Below, piece by piece: positions 12,756-23,908 of a DNA stretch of 64,000 nt; position 1 is the first letter of the stretch, and every line of letters starts with the position of its first letter. The DNA comes from Callaeas wilsoni. Taxonomy: Eukaryota; Chordata; Aves; Passeriformes; Callaeidae. Location: the NCBI GenBank assembly GCA_013398955.1, contig VWPU01017524.1:1-64000 (forward strand), in the 5' to 3' direction. The notes beneath the pieces were generated by a model that worked only from the letters and a program-made list of their open reading frames with translations, was not told the DNA's origin and ran no database searches. The position numbers and the translations under genes were made by a program.

Positions 12756-14680
12756 ATGTTTAAGCAACAATTCCTCCGAGCTCAAGACCAGTGTATCCCC
12801 AGGATCAAAAAATCAGGAAAAGGTGGCAAGACACCTGCATGGATCAGCAGGAAGCTCCTAGTAAATCTCACACACGAGAAAGAAACTTATGGATGTGGAA
12901 AAAGAACAGACCATGTGGAATGGGTGTGCAGAGATGTGACAAGGAAGGCTAAGTTCCACTTGGAATTGAGTCTGGCAAAGGACATCAAGGACAACAAGAA
13001 TGGTTTCTATAACTATATCAGCAGCAAAAGGAAGATTTGGAAAATATGGAGCCTTTGCTGAATCAAATGGATGTCCTGGTAATGGGAGACAGAGAGTAGG
13101 CAAAATAGCCAAATGCCTTCTTTGCCTCAGGCTTCACTGCTGAGGACGGCTCTAAAGAGTCCTAGACCTTGCAGATAAGAGAAGGCGGCCAGAGAAAGGA
13201 AGGAAGCCTTCTCCTTGTTGTTGAGGGATGGATTAGAGATGGACTGGATTAGAGATGGACTAGATAGATTTAACACCCATAAATCCATGAGGCCCGATGG
13301 CATGCATCAACAGGTGCTGAGTGAGCAGGTGTTGCTGCTAAGCCAATCTCCATCATCTTTGAAAAATCATGAAGGGGTCTTGATAACTGGGGAAAGGCCA
13401 GTGTTACTTCCAACTACAAAAAGGACAGGGAGGACATCTGGGAAACTACTAGCCAATCACCTCCATTCCTGGAAATGTGATGAAACAGATCATTCTGAAG
13501 GTCATCAGAAGCGTGTAGAAGAAAAGAAGGTCAGGAGTAGTCACCATGGATTCACCAAGGGAAATTATCCATAACTAATCTGATAGCCTTCTTTGATGTT
13601 ACAGGCGGTGAGGGGAGAGGCGTTGATGTTTTCTACCTCAACTTCAGCAAGGCTTTTAACGCTCTCTCCCATAACATCTTCATAGATATGCTTAGGACAT
13701 GTAGGTTAGATGAATGGACAGTGGGTGGATCAAGAACTGGCTGAAGGGATGAGCTCAGAAGATTGTGGTCAGTGAAATAGGATCAGGTTGGAGGCCTATA
13801 CTATGTGGCATTCCAGAGGGATCAGTACTGGGTTCAATCTTATTCAAATTGTTTATCTACAGTCTGAACTAAGGGATAAAATACACCCTCAGCAAGTTTG
13901 CTGGTGATAAGAAACTGGAGGGACTTGCTGATAACATCCAAAGGCTGTGCTGCTAGTCAACGGGACCTTGATTGGCTGGAGACTGGGCAGAGAGGAACCT
14001 AATGAGGTTCAGCAAAGGAAAGTATAAGGTACTGCACCTGGGGAGGAATAACCCCACGTACCTGTACAGGTTGTGGGCTGACCTACTAGAGAGCAGCTCT
14101 GCTGAGAAGGACCTGTGAGTTCAGGTGATTATAAGCCAGCAGTACCCTTGCAGCCAGGGCAGCCAATAGTATCCTTGGGTGCATCGAGAAAAGCATGGCC
14201 AGCAGAGCAAGGGAAGTGATCCTGCCCTTTACTTTGCCGTGGCAAGGCCACATCTGGAGTGCTGTGTCCAGCTGTGGGCTCCGCAGCACAAAAAAGACGA
14301 GACACTACTGGGGAGGGTCCAGGAGAGGCCACAAAGATGATTAAGGAACTGGAGCATCTCTCTAATGAGGAAAGACTGCAGGAGCTGGGCCTGTTTAGTC
14401 TACGGAAGACTGAGAGGGGGTCTAATTAATACACATAATTATCTCCAAGGTAGGTGTCAAGACAATGGTGCCAGGCTCTTCTCAGCGGTGCCAAGTGACA
14501 GGACAAGGAGCAGTAGCCATAAACCAAAAGAGAAGGAGTTGCACCTCAACATGAGAAAGAACTTTTCACTGAGGATGGCAGAGCACTGGAACAGGCTTCC
14601 CTGGGAAGTCATGGAGTCTTCTTCTCTCAAGACATTCAAAACCCACCTGTATGTGTTCCCGTGTCAGATCTTCTAGGTCA
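12756..14680 (+). pseudogene. CR1 ORF2 linker, RT and C-terminal region, broken
   Basis: The first 100 codons (12756-13061) are an intact stretch of the CR1 linker between endonuclease and RT, with PAWISRKLL, a VTRKAKFHLELSLAKDIKDN segment and FYNYISSKRK. Later frames hold the RT start (HKSMRPDG, near 13280), a GFTKGN segment near 13550, VFYLNFSKAFN near 13630 and FAGD in place of F/Y-A-D-D (13897-13908). The C-terminal part includes a ERTFH-type stretch near 14560 and the closing 3' region. Stops and frameshifts are frequent. The 16-base unit at 13230-13261 is duplicated in tandem within the coding region. Confidence 0.85.
13230..13261 (+). repeat. Two tandem copies of a 16-bp unit inside CR1
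   Basis: GGATTAGAGATGGACT is repeated twice without gap (13230-13245 and 13246-13261). Sixteen is not a multiple of three, so the duplication by itself shifts the CR1 reading frame. It probably arose after insertion by slippage. Confidence 0.9.
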
Positions 14681-14757
14681 CCCTCTCTTGGCATGGAGGT
14701 TAGACTAGATGATTTCCAGAGGTGCCTTCCAACCAGAACAACTATGCGATTCTGTGA

Positions 14758-16156
14758 AAAAATGTAATGCTGAAGTCCTGAAAGTAAATCTTAGCTGTAC
14801 TAAGAACAGAAAATCTCAGTACAGACTCCTGCCTGTAGAATACGTGGAACGCATTAATTTGCAGTGTACAGATTCATTAAAATGCATTTTATAATATAAT
14901 TAATGCTTTTAAAGATACTTATTTTTCACAAAATACAGCTTTTCTCCTGCAAATTCTATCTCCTTTATGGCTTAATAGCTTTGTGGAAAGATGAGTGGAT
15001 ATGCAGTGTGTTACAATTTTTTATGAAGGCTTTTTCTTAACTTTTTGTATACTTGACATATTTATCGAGAAAATAGTAACGTTTATATCCATAAGTATCA
15101 TTTTAATGAACCACAAAAATGACATGTAATGTATTAACTCTGCTGAAGTTTTTCCTTTTCTTCTGTTCTCTTTCTTTATAACAAGTTTTCTACCAAGACA
15201 ATCTTCACAGAATCTTTGCACAATTTTGATTATCTGCCTTTCATTATTTCTAGAGAGATACATTTATTTTGGCCCAAGTTCTTTAACTATACAGGTGTCT
15301 GCAGTAGCTGCTTAAGGGTCCTCAGGTGGACCCCTTGCAACTGTATTACTAGAACACTTTCTTGACTAGAAGTTCTGGTTGATCACATAGTGTTTGTATC
15401 AGGAAATTGAGCTAGTCCTGAAAATATCACAAGGTAGAAAAAGGGAAACGTTTCACTCCTTTCAGTTATGACTAGATTTGCACATAATGATGGTGGCCAT
15501 GGTCACATATTCTTTCACTGTAGTGGCTAAATTAATAAACACAAGCTCAGATGTCCCCTGTGAGACATCTTTTTGAGTAACCTTTTTTTATTTATTTATT
15601 TTTGCTTAGGCAACACTTCAAGTCTCTCACTTCTTTTTTCAAAAGTCAGTTTAGTCAATCACTCGTGCTTCTTACTGTATGATTTATCTTGATATTTTCC
15701 AGTTATTATTTTCTCTCATCACTTCTTTCTGCAGCACTTTATTCTAGAAATTTATTTTTATTACTCATGTGTGATTGCTTGGTATGCTGAGGTCAGAAAA
15801 AGAAATCTTTCTATGCCCCACCCCAATTTTAACACGCCGTTGGTGGATTTTATGGAAATAGATGTTAACGCTGTACAAATAAAGGAGAAATTAGAACTCT
15901 TTTAAGGGTGCTTTGTTCCTCCTAAATGAAATCTACTAGCAGCATTCTTACATTGTTCTTCCAATTAAAATAGGGAACAAGTTTAATTTAACTTAGCAGT
16001 GACATCCTTTTATTATACACTTGCATTTCCAAAATGTTGAGCACTCTAAAAGCATGTTTAAAAATTACTCCATTTACATGTTTACACATTAAATGAGAAC
16101 AGCAATTGTTACATCTGTATATCTAATTTGAAGTATTTGCAACATATGCTTTAGGA
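14758..16156. other. AT-rich unique sequence, nothing recognised
   Basis: No CR1, LTR, RNA gene or exon is visible. The longest frames are about 60 to 80 codons. A TTTATTTATTTATTTTT run lies near 15585-15602. Confidence 0.6.
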
Positions 16157-17060
16157 TGTACTGAAAGGGTTTGGAAGAAACTTCCTCTGCAACAGATTCT
16201 CCAGGGTTACCCACATCATGGATGGAGTGGGAGCTTCAGTGGAAATTTATTAGAAAAACCCTGCCATTGAGCCACGAGGTGCAGAGAGGACTCCTTTGTT
16301 TTCTAAACTCTGCCTCAAAGAGGAGCCTAGGTGCAGCTGGGTCCAATGTTAACCCCAAAGCTTTTTTTTTTATTGTCAATGTTTTAAGTAACTTCGCCCC
16401 ACAGGATAAAAGATGCAAATCAGATCCATTTCAATAAAATGAATTATGTATATGTCAAATGTTTAGACAAAAGTTCTTAATCAGAAGTATTTACTACACA
16501 GTATAAAAGCTAAAACTACTAGTAGTATAGGATAGGATATGATAGTGCACTATATCAAAGCAATTATATTAAAGCAATTATATTAAAGGTAGAAAAAAGA
16601 AACAATTATTAATTGTTAATTTATTATTAATATAATTATTAAGTAAAGGTTGATGTAACTCACCCACACCAACACTGATGGACAGGTCTCTTTCTCTTAA
16701 CCTCAAGGAGGAGGTAACCTTGGGGAGTGTTGCCGTACCCATGGGAGAAAATTTCATACGCACATTCCAAGAAGGCATATTTTAGAAGAACCTACCATAT
16801 AAAAGTGGACTGGACTTTTATAGCATAAAGTAAAATGACTTCCAGTCTTATGTTTCCAGGTCAATTTGGCAGCTTATCTGCCAAATCTCTGCCTTACTAT
16901 GAGGATGTTAATTCAGGGTTAGTTGCCAGAATGGATTTAGCATAGTTCAACAGCAAAACAGCACATGGAGCCCCCTTTCAATCCAACGCTGACAGATTTG
17001 CAAACAGGACACTGTCAGAGCTGCTGGAGCACATTACTAGACAGAGCATCCAGGGCAAAG
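16157..17060. repeat. Possible old interspersed repeat of unknown class
   Basis: Two GC-richer blocks, about 16157-16440 and 16645-17060, flank an AT-rich insert that contains an exact tandem duplication. The texture (dispersed CCCCACAGG, GGAGCCTAGGTGCAGCTGG and AAGGAGGAGGTAACCTTGG segments) reminds me of degenerate avian endogenous-retrovirus or LTR sequence. I cannot name a family, and clear TG...CA ends with a target duplication are not visible. It may simply be unique sequence. The 88-codon frame at 16171-16437 resembles no known protein. Confidence 0.3.
16557..16588. repeat. Tandem duplication of a 14-bp AT-rich unit
   Basis: AAAGCAATTATATT occurs twice in direct succession (16557-16570, 16571-16584) and begins a third time (AAAG). 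Just upstream are short GATAG repeats. This looks like replication slippage. Confidence 0.9.
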
Positions 17061-18428
17061 CATCCTGCTACAATCCACTACAAGCTTTCATATTGGAAGA
17101 TTCTCTGCCCGCTACAAGCACTAGAAAACTGCAATAGGTGATCTGGGGCAATGCCTAGGTTTGTGTAACTTTTTTTTCTCCTAGCTCTTTAAGATTTTTT
17201 CAAAAGTGCAGGTGGCCTAGACATTCATTTTAGAAGAATACAGATTGCCACTCCATAAATCTTGTTCACTCAATGGGACTAAATACATATACACAAGAGA
17301 TGAGTGATACTGAGTCAGAAAAAAATCTCAGAAGGGCCAAAAGACCAAAACAAATGAATTTTTGAGTCCCTGACATCTGGTACTTATGATAAAATAGTTA
17401 TGATAAAAAATTGTTAAAAGCTGCTTGTTTCAAAAATTTGATTCAAATAATTATATATTAGAATCTACCAGTATCATTAACATAATACAGCCTAGAACTT
17501 TCACTGAAATGTTCAATTTGGCAAACAAAAACACTCTTAAAATAAGGTTTCATTAGACTGCACTTTAAATATGATGACTTGTTTGGAAATAGCTTGTATG
17601 TGTAACATAAGGAAGGTTTATTTCAGCTGCACAAGGGAGCTCAGAGAATACATTAAACAGCTGATGTTCAAATGAAAAATATAGTATATAATTAGATATC
17701 TGATATTATAGGCATGGTTTTCAGAAGGCGTGGATATACTACCTTAATATACAATAAACATACATTAAACGGGCCTTAAAATAATTCTTGATCATACTAT
17801 TAGCTCTTCAATCACAGTAATCTATCTTGCACTACTAAAAAGCTAATTTATTATAGTCACTGAACTTTTATATTGACAGTTTGTGTGTAAGTCAATTGAG
17901 GTTGGCACTAGATATACAATGGATACTCACAGACTCAAAATTACTCAAAGTATTTTACAGATTCTGCTTCATTTGGAAAACAACTGTTTCCCTCTAAACA
18001 CCAGTTGCCTTTACTTTTGTATTAAGTCTTTAAATCATATTAGCTAATCAGTGGGTAACAATCATTAAAGGTTGCCAAATGTCAATTGTTTTACATTATC
18101 AGTCTTTTTGATCATACTTTTGAGATATACAAGAAGTAAGTAATTAAAGAACTGCTTTACTGAAAAAGAACCAGTTTTGAATGGATAAACAATCTAGTTA
18201 TAAATAATTTATTAAAAAATTAGTTGTTTGGAACAGAAGCTTCTTATATGTATTATTGAATGAACATTTGATACCAATTCTTGGACACAGGCATGAAAAT
18301 ATTCAGAACCAAATATGACTACAAATGAGAAATCAGTTATTTTTTACCTGGTCACAATTTTTCCATTCTTACTTTCCAGACAAATAGTAACCTAAGAGAA
18401 CATTCATTATAGTGATTTCCTACAATTT

Positions 18429-18446
18429 AAAAAAAAAAAAAAAAAA
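18429..18446. repeat. A18 homopolymer
   Basis: Eighteen consecutive adenines. There is no visible retroposed gene body to the left, so I treat it as a simple repeat and not as a poly(A) tail. Confidence 0.95.
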
Positions 18447-20000
18447 GGTGAGGGGAGAGAAAATGAAAAAACTGTGCTTTTTTTCTCTGAACTTCCTGGT
18501 ACTGGCATAGTGGAATATATAACTGATTCAAAAAAACAAAGGATAGTGAAGATTAGCATAGCCTGTTAAGAATTAGAGAAGATTATACTGTTAAGCACTG
18601 GCGATATCAACTTCTATTATTAATGTCACAGTTTAATTTAAAGTTTCCCCTTTTAACTTTTCCACCTATCTTTTTTCTTAAAATCTATGAAATTAATAAA
18701 TGTGGTAAGAAAGCTGAAGCAGAGACAGGTAAATAAAAACAGAAAATACAGCAACAGAAAAACATTTTAAGGAATGGAAAAGGTGTACAAGGCCCTCTTA
18801 TACTAAGGGGTTTTTCTCACAAAATATCAATTTGAATTATTTATTCAATTCAAGTGTTTCAATGGTTTCTTTGTGTACTGAAATGTCCAACAATGCACTT
18901 TTGGTTAGCCTAAATATCTGAAAGAATTATCAGTTGCCTTAATCCACCGTAGCATCTTAGAGAGATATCTACTGCTTCATATCCATTATGGAAAGAATAT
19001 GCCAGTGTCAGCCATGTAAACAAGGTTTAATTACATAATCATCATCATCTAAAGCAGTTGATCCGTATTTTATGTTTTATATATTTTTTGTATTTTCTGT
19101 CCTACATTTTGCACCAGACTTACTGTTTCAAATAATTGCTCAGTTCTTTCTACTTTGTAATGGAAGGTTCTGGTAATTCTTCTAGAATATACCCAAAGTT
19201 TTAATGTTCTTGAATATTCAACTACTGGAGATCTTTTGTAGTAGAAAATAAAATTTGAAGTGCAAGAATTCAGTCAAATCAGTTACATTTTAATAAGTGT
19301 CCTTCTCATAAACTATTCCTTGGACTGAAGTGGGAACATTTTTTTTGACAATAATATGATTAAGTTCAAACTCATATGTTAATATGTTATAGAAAATATA
19401 GGGACTTAGATTACCAGTGGAAACTAAATTTTTGAGATGTGAATTGTGAGAAATCCACAGTTCACTTTCAATTTTTTTTTTATAAGTCCACTATTGTCAC
19501 AAAAAAATACCATCTTAAAAGTTGAAAATACAAACTGAACCTTATTTGAACATCTGTTCTTTTCCATGGGAACAGAAAAAAGGAATCAAAATATCACAGT
19601 TTAAGCTGTCCACCTTAAACACCTTCTCTTTAATACACATTGAATCGGACCATGGATAAAAATTTTGCAACTTTAGATAAATGAGAATCAAATTCTACAT
19701 AACATCCATTAAATGCACCAGCAACGGTCAACCACAGATCTCAAATCTCATTGGGGAAAAAAGAATAAAGAAAAAAAAGGGCAAGTATTCTATCACCAGA
19801 CTAGCATACAAGGAATGTACAAGCAAGTTTCTTAAGGACATGAACAAAAAGAAATGCAGATCTTCTGTATAAAGGACTCTAGCATCTGTAGCTCAGCCCC
19901 TTCAGCTAGAGAGACCTCTAATAGTTGCCCTGCTGTAGGTCCAACACACCGAATTCTGATAAACCTCTTCTCAGCCGAATCCCAGGGTCTCTGGTCATTT

Positions 20001-20102
20001 TTATTTTGGGGGTTTTGTTTATTTGGTCTGTTTGTTGGTGGTTTTTTTGGTTTGGTTTTTTTGGTTTTTGGTTTTTGTCTTTTTTCGGTTGGGTTTTTTA
20101 GT
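20001..20102. repeat. T/G-rich low-complexity tract
   Basis: About 100 bases made almost only of T and G, with repeated GGTTTTT units. Its complement is A/C-rich, like the tracts at 25452, 32659 and 34548. G runs are mostly two long, so a canonical G-quadruplex is not predicted. Confidence 0.9.
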
Positions 20103-21659
20103 GCTTTGGTCTTCATTAAATGTCCGCAGGAAGCTCTGAGGTATTAGTCCAGCATGTTCACCTGTCACAGCTTTGGCACACAGTACCTTCCACTGTTATG
20201 GGAGACTAGGATTCATGTTGTTGAGACTAAAACATAGAACATAGACCAAAGAAATCTCTGACACTGAGCAAAGTGCATGAACCTTGAAGTAGATGCTGTT
20301 GGCAAGTTTGACAGCACTTGTCACCTCTTCCTTCATTTTTGTTTGTAAACTTCCCAAACTCTAGATGCTGGTGATCTTTTTTGCTAGGGATTTGCTTCAG
20401 GGTAAGGCACTTCTTTCAAGGAGGAAGTTTAGATCGGCATGTGCATGAGTAACACTAGCAAATCTTACAAATTCTTTCTGCCTAATAAATTAGAGAACAA
20501 AATTACATTTGTGTCAGGGATATGCCTTTTGCTGTGAAGAAAACCAAATTGGTCTTTGGGTCACATATCTTTTAGAAGCAGTTTGTACATTATGTTCTGA
20601 AAAGTTATGATTGATATATAAATTTGAAAAATTTATGTTTGTGCATCACACATGCCTCATTCAGACGTCTGGAGTCTAAGCAGCACCTTCCTATAAAAAT
20701 GCACTGGTTTTATTAGATCATTGTGTCTGCTGGCCTCCTATCCAAGGTTAAAGAGATTTCTGACTCAGAAAGTATTCCCAGGTAGCAGGAGGAATGAAAA
20801 GGATACATTTTGAACACACAGAAATAATATTCATAGGGAATGAACAATTAATGTAGTTGACAAAACCTAGGAAAATAGCAGGGAGAAGGAAGAACAACAC
20901 TCACTATCGTATATTAAATGTAGTGTAGACCTATAAAGTAAAGAATGGGAAAAGGGCAACTATGTTTTGATGCAGCAAATCTAGATGGAAAATTGTGAGA
21001 TGGACTGGACAATGCAAAAAGGGAATTCAGAAACTGGAAAACAAAAAGGGTTGAGACCAGAGAAGGTCTGCTAGACAACCAAGGTGTCATGGATTAATTT
21101 TAGGGTTAGGATTATGAATGAAGATTTACATGATTAATGCTGGGTCTTCCAAAGGCTTCCAAAAGAAATAAAGGCATGGTTTGGATTAAGGCTACAGCCA
21201 GAGAGTCAGCATGGAATTGAAGTCAGGTAACCCAGGTAACCAGGATCAGCATCTGGCACTTGGAAAAGAGGGATGGAATTGATACATAAAAGCTTAGAAA
21301 ACAGCATTGCCCAGACAAAAGCTTGTTTGAGGCTATAGGAGTTAACTGAAGGACTCACAGCAGTCCTTAACACCTGCAATTACCAAATATCCACAAATCA
21401 GCATAAAAGCAGTGTCTTTTGTCTTTTTTCTTTTCTTTTTTTTTTTTTTGAGAAGTCATTCATTTATGATACAAGAAGGCAACATCAACCAATTGAAAGG
21501 TTGACTCAAGTGGTTAACTAAGTATGTAGCTCTATGATCTGAAAAACCATAAATACAATGACACCTGGAAATATTTCAGCAGTTCTTAGTTGGTTTTAGA
21601 AAAAGACAAATAAAATATACAACCTCAAAACTGGCAGTTAAGGTATTTCTTTTACAAAC

Positions 21660-22195
21660 TGTACTGGTTTGAAAGCAAAACCAGTGAGAAACTCCCAAGT
21701 CAGAAGTACAATTTAATAGGAAAAACTAAAATAAATGCAATAGTAGAAAAAGAAACCACTGACAGAGTCAGGATACAACCTGACACTCTGTCAGTCAGGG
21801 TGTTGGTAGCAGTCAATAAAATGGTGGCTGCAGTCCTCCAGAGTTCTGCTGAAGATGGTCCTGTTGAAGCAGTGATCCTGTAGAACAGGTCTGGTCTTCA
21901 CCTGAAGGTCCAGTGGTAGCTCTTGTCCTCTGGGAATCCAGTAGGTAAGGGCTGACTCTGGTATTCGAAATCTTAGCTTATATCCAGGATGGGATGCTTG
22001 GCTCCTCCCTCTGGGCAGAGCATCTCACAATGGGAGGATGTAATTTTATCAGTCATGTGGTGAGACTGGATGGCCCATTAACAGGAGATATCCCCCCTAG
22101 AGGGAGGATGGGGCATGGGAGAGATAAGGAACCCTGCCCCACCTGGTTTCGACAGCTCATGAAGATGGTAATAGAATACACTGCAACCCAGGACA
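21660..22195 (-). mobile_element. Solo LTR of an avian endogenous retrovirus (ERVL-like)
   Basis: The element is bounded by TGT (21660) and ACA (22195) and flanked by CAAAC (21655-21659) and CAAAG (22196-22200), a 5-bp target duplication with one mismatch. Read on the minus strand it starts TGTCCTGGGTTGCAG, has a TATAA-type box (GATATAAGC, 21978-21984) and a variant poly(A) signal ATTAAA (21712-21717) near its 3' end, the expected order U3-R-U5. No internal gag-pol sequence or second LTR is nearby, so it is a solo LTR left by recombination between the two LTRs of a provirus. It resembles LTRs common in songbirds; the family name and the ERVL assignment are inferred from the 5-bp duplication and ends. 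Confidence 0.82.
21978..21984 (-). promoter_or_regulatory. TATA-like box of the LTR promoter
   Basis: On the minus strand the sequence reads GATATAAGC about 210 bases inside the LTR 5' end, where a retroviral U3 promoter places its TATA box. Whether it still drives transcription is unknown. Confidence 0.45.
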
Positions 22196-23559
22196 CAAAG
22201 TGACTTTAAAGCTTACTAAAACCAACAGATTTTCTCTCAAGCTTTCTGATACTGGCTTGTGTCTACCTTGAGCAAAGTAGCTCTATACAGTGACATTCTG
22301 TGCAGAAGTTAGAAATCCCATAATTAAGATTGTAATTAAAACCTTCGTTTAACTCAGTGTGAATGCATTATAGCATTACTTCATTGTGCACTTATTTTTT
22401 TTCCTCTTTGCCTTATTTTGTTCAGAGGATGGTCATTGTTGTGCGTCTGAGTGGTGCTTTTCCTGTCGAGGAAAATGTTCATCATAGTACTCTGGCTTAC
22501 TTTTTACCAAAGCTACAAAATACAGGTTGAAAAGGCTGTGACTACAGATCAAAGGAGACATGGAAAATTGCATTACATCTACAGAAGGTTTTGTATCTAA
22601 CAGTAGACTGTGTCTGTCACACCTGGCAGCACCTCTGAAGGTACTTAATTTTCTTTATGTTGAAGCTGCTATATTGACACAAAAAATACAGAGATAGTAG
22701 CTTGAGTTTCAACAGCATTGTGGCCCTGTGCTTGGGCTAATTAATTAGATTTGCTCCCTTACAGTAAAACCAAAACTAATTAGTTTAGAAAGAGAGCTCT
22801 GCTGACTGGTTATGCAGTTAGCTCATTCAGTGCAAACTCTGCATGAGGCAAAATGGAGCCAAATATTTAAACAGTCTTTTGATACACTGTTAGTAATTTT
22901 ATAGCTCTGATTTTTTGGTTGAATAATTTGTGAGAGGCACACTGAGAAATCATGTTAGCCAGTGTTGGAATTTGAGTCTTTTCAATTCCATCACATGTAA
23001 ACTATATTGGAAAATCAGATGGCTGGTATCTTGGAGTACAAAGATCAAATCTTGATAGATGTTGTGATGACCGCACCACTAAATTTGTCTTGAGTATTGC
23101 AGAAAATATATCAGCAGTTTTTCATGAAGGGCTTAGCTACAGTGATGACTGTTATGGAAAAAATTAAGTTTAAATTAAGCTTTCTGTTAAAAGAGTGGAT
23201 TTGGATCTAGTGTACCAAAAAGGGCAGGAAATCACCAACTTATTTGTTGAGTGCTACTCATCCTAGACCTAAAAAGGCAGAGAGAAACAGCATGTGATTA
23301 TGGAGTTAAAGAAATATCATTATACACTCACACACAAGGAAACTGGATAAAGAGTACACAGTCAGATATTTATTTTTCTTAGCACAAGAGTATTTGGTTT
23401 TGGAGCCTTACTATGGAACCTTACTTTCTTGTGATAAGTAAGAGCACAAGTTCTGTAAAAAGAAGAGAGTAATATAGATTTACAAGGCAGCAAAACCTAT
23501 AAAATTAATATTATCAAAAAGTCATACAACATTAGTTTTATTCAGCCCCAAGAAGAGGA
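22196..23559. other. Unique sequence, includes candidate regulatory block
   Basis: No exon or transposon is recognised. The part from about 22720 to 22950 is repeat-free and carries two perfect AT-rich palindromes, described separately. Confidence 0.5.
22737..22786. promoter_or_regulatory. Pair of palindromic homeodomain-type sites
   Basis: CTAATTAATTAG (22737-22748) is a perfect 12-bp palindrome holding two TAAT half sites in the arrangement bound by homeodomain dimers. AAACTAATTAGTTT (22773-22786) is a perfect 14-bp palindrome around TAATTA. They lie 24 bases apart in repeat-free sequence. Binding is inferred from the motif only. Confidence 0.35.
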
Positions 23560-23908
23560 AACTGAGGGAGAACTAATTATGGTCTACATCTTTCTCATGA
23601 GAGAAGCGGAGGGCAGGCACTGATCTCTTCTCTGTGATGACCTGTGTCAGGACCTAAGGGAATGGCCTGAAGTTGTGTCAGGGGAGGTTTAGGTTGGATA
23701 TCAGGAAAAGGTTCTTCACCCAGAGGGTGTTTGGGCACTGGAACAGGGTCGCCAGGGAAGTGGTCACAGCACCAACTCTGGTAGAGTTCAGGAAGCGTTT
23801 GGAGAGTGCTTTCAGGCACATGGTGTAATTCTTGGGGATGAATCCAGGAGCTGGATTTGATGATCTTTCTGGGTCCCCCTTCAACTCAGAATATTCTGTG
23901 ATTCTGTG
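23560..23908 (+). mobile_element. CR1 LINE 3' fragment
   Basis: About 350 bases of the CR1 3' end on the plus strand. It starts in the last part of ORF2 (GATCTCTTCTCTGTGATGAC, a GGGCACTGGAACAGGGT segment, GAAGTGGTCACAGCACC) and ends with two exact octamers ATTCTGTG (23893-23908). Order and wording match the 3' part of the copies at 4350-5582 and 52836-54073. Severe 5' truncation is typical. No intact frame remains: the overlapping minus-strand frames of 68 to 74 codons are antisense by-products. Confidence 0.92.

Larger units (their letters stand above)
11490..14757 (+). mobile_element. Long CR1 LINE, decayed endonuclease and RT
   Basis: This is the longest CR1 in the window, about 3.2 kb, ending in one octamer ATTCTGTG (14749-14756). 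The certain part starts near 11960, where the endonuclease opens with a CLYINAHS segment, followed by HDLIMITTRWWDDSHDW near 12050-12095. The order then follows CR1 ORF2: the SDH endonuclease motif (12587-12595), the linker (12756-13061), an HKSMRPDGMHQQVLS-type RT start near 13280, the RT box as FAGD (13897-13908), and the C-terminal and 3' untranslated region. The 450 bases before 11960 fit as ORF1/ORF2 junction sequence but I cannot prove it, so the left edge is approximate. Frameshifts, stops and the lost catalytic aspartate make it inactive. Most genomic CR1 copies are far shorter. Confidence 0.92.
17061..21659. other. AT-rich unique sequence with simple tracts
   Basis: No gene or transposon is recognised. 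The stretch contains A18 at 18429-18446, a T/G-rich low-complexity segment at 20001-20102 and a T-rich run at 21423-21449. Open frames are short; the 94 to 97-codon frames at 19832-20147 exist only because the low-complexity tract lacks stops. Confidence 0.6.

Noticed and set aside
19832..20147. 94 and 97-codon overlapping frames on opposite strands
   Set aside because: They are open only because of the T/G-rich low-complexity tract.
21994..22203. 69-codon frame near the first LTR
   Set aside because: It lies inside the solo LTR, which is non-coding.
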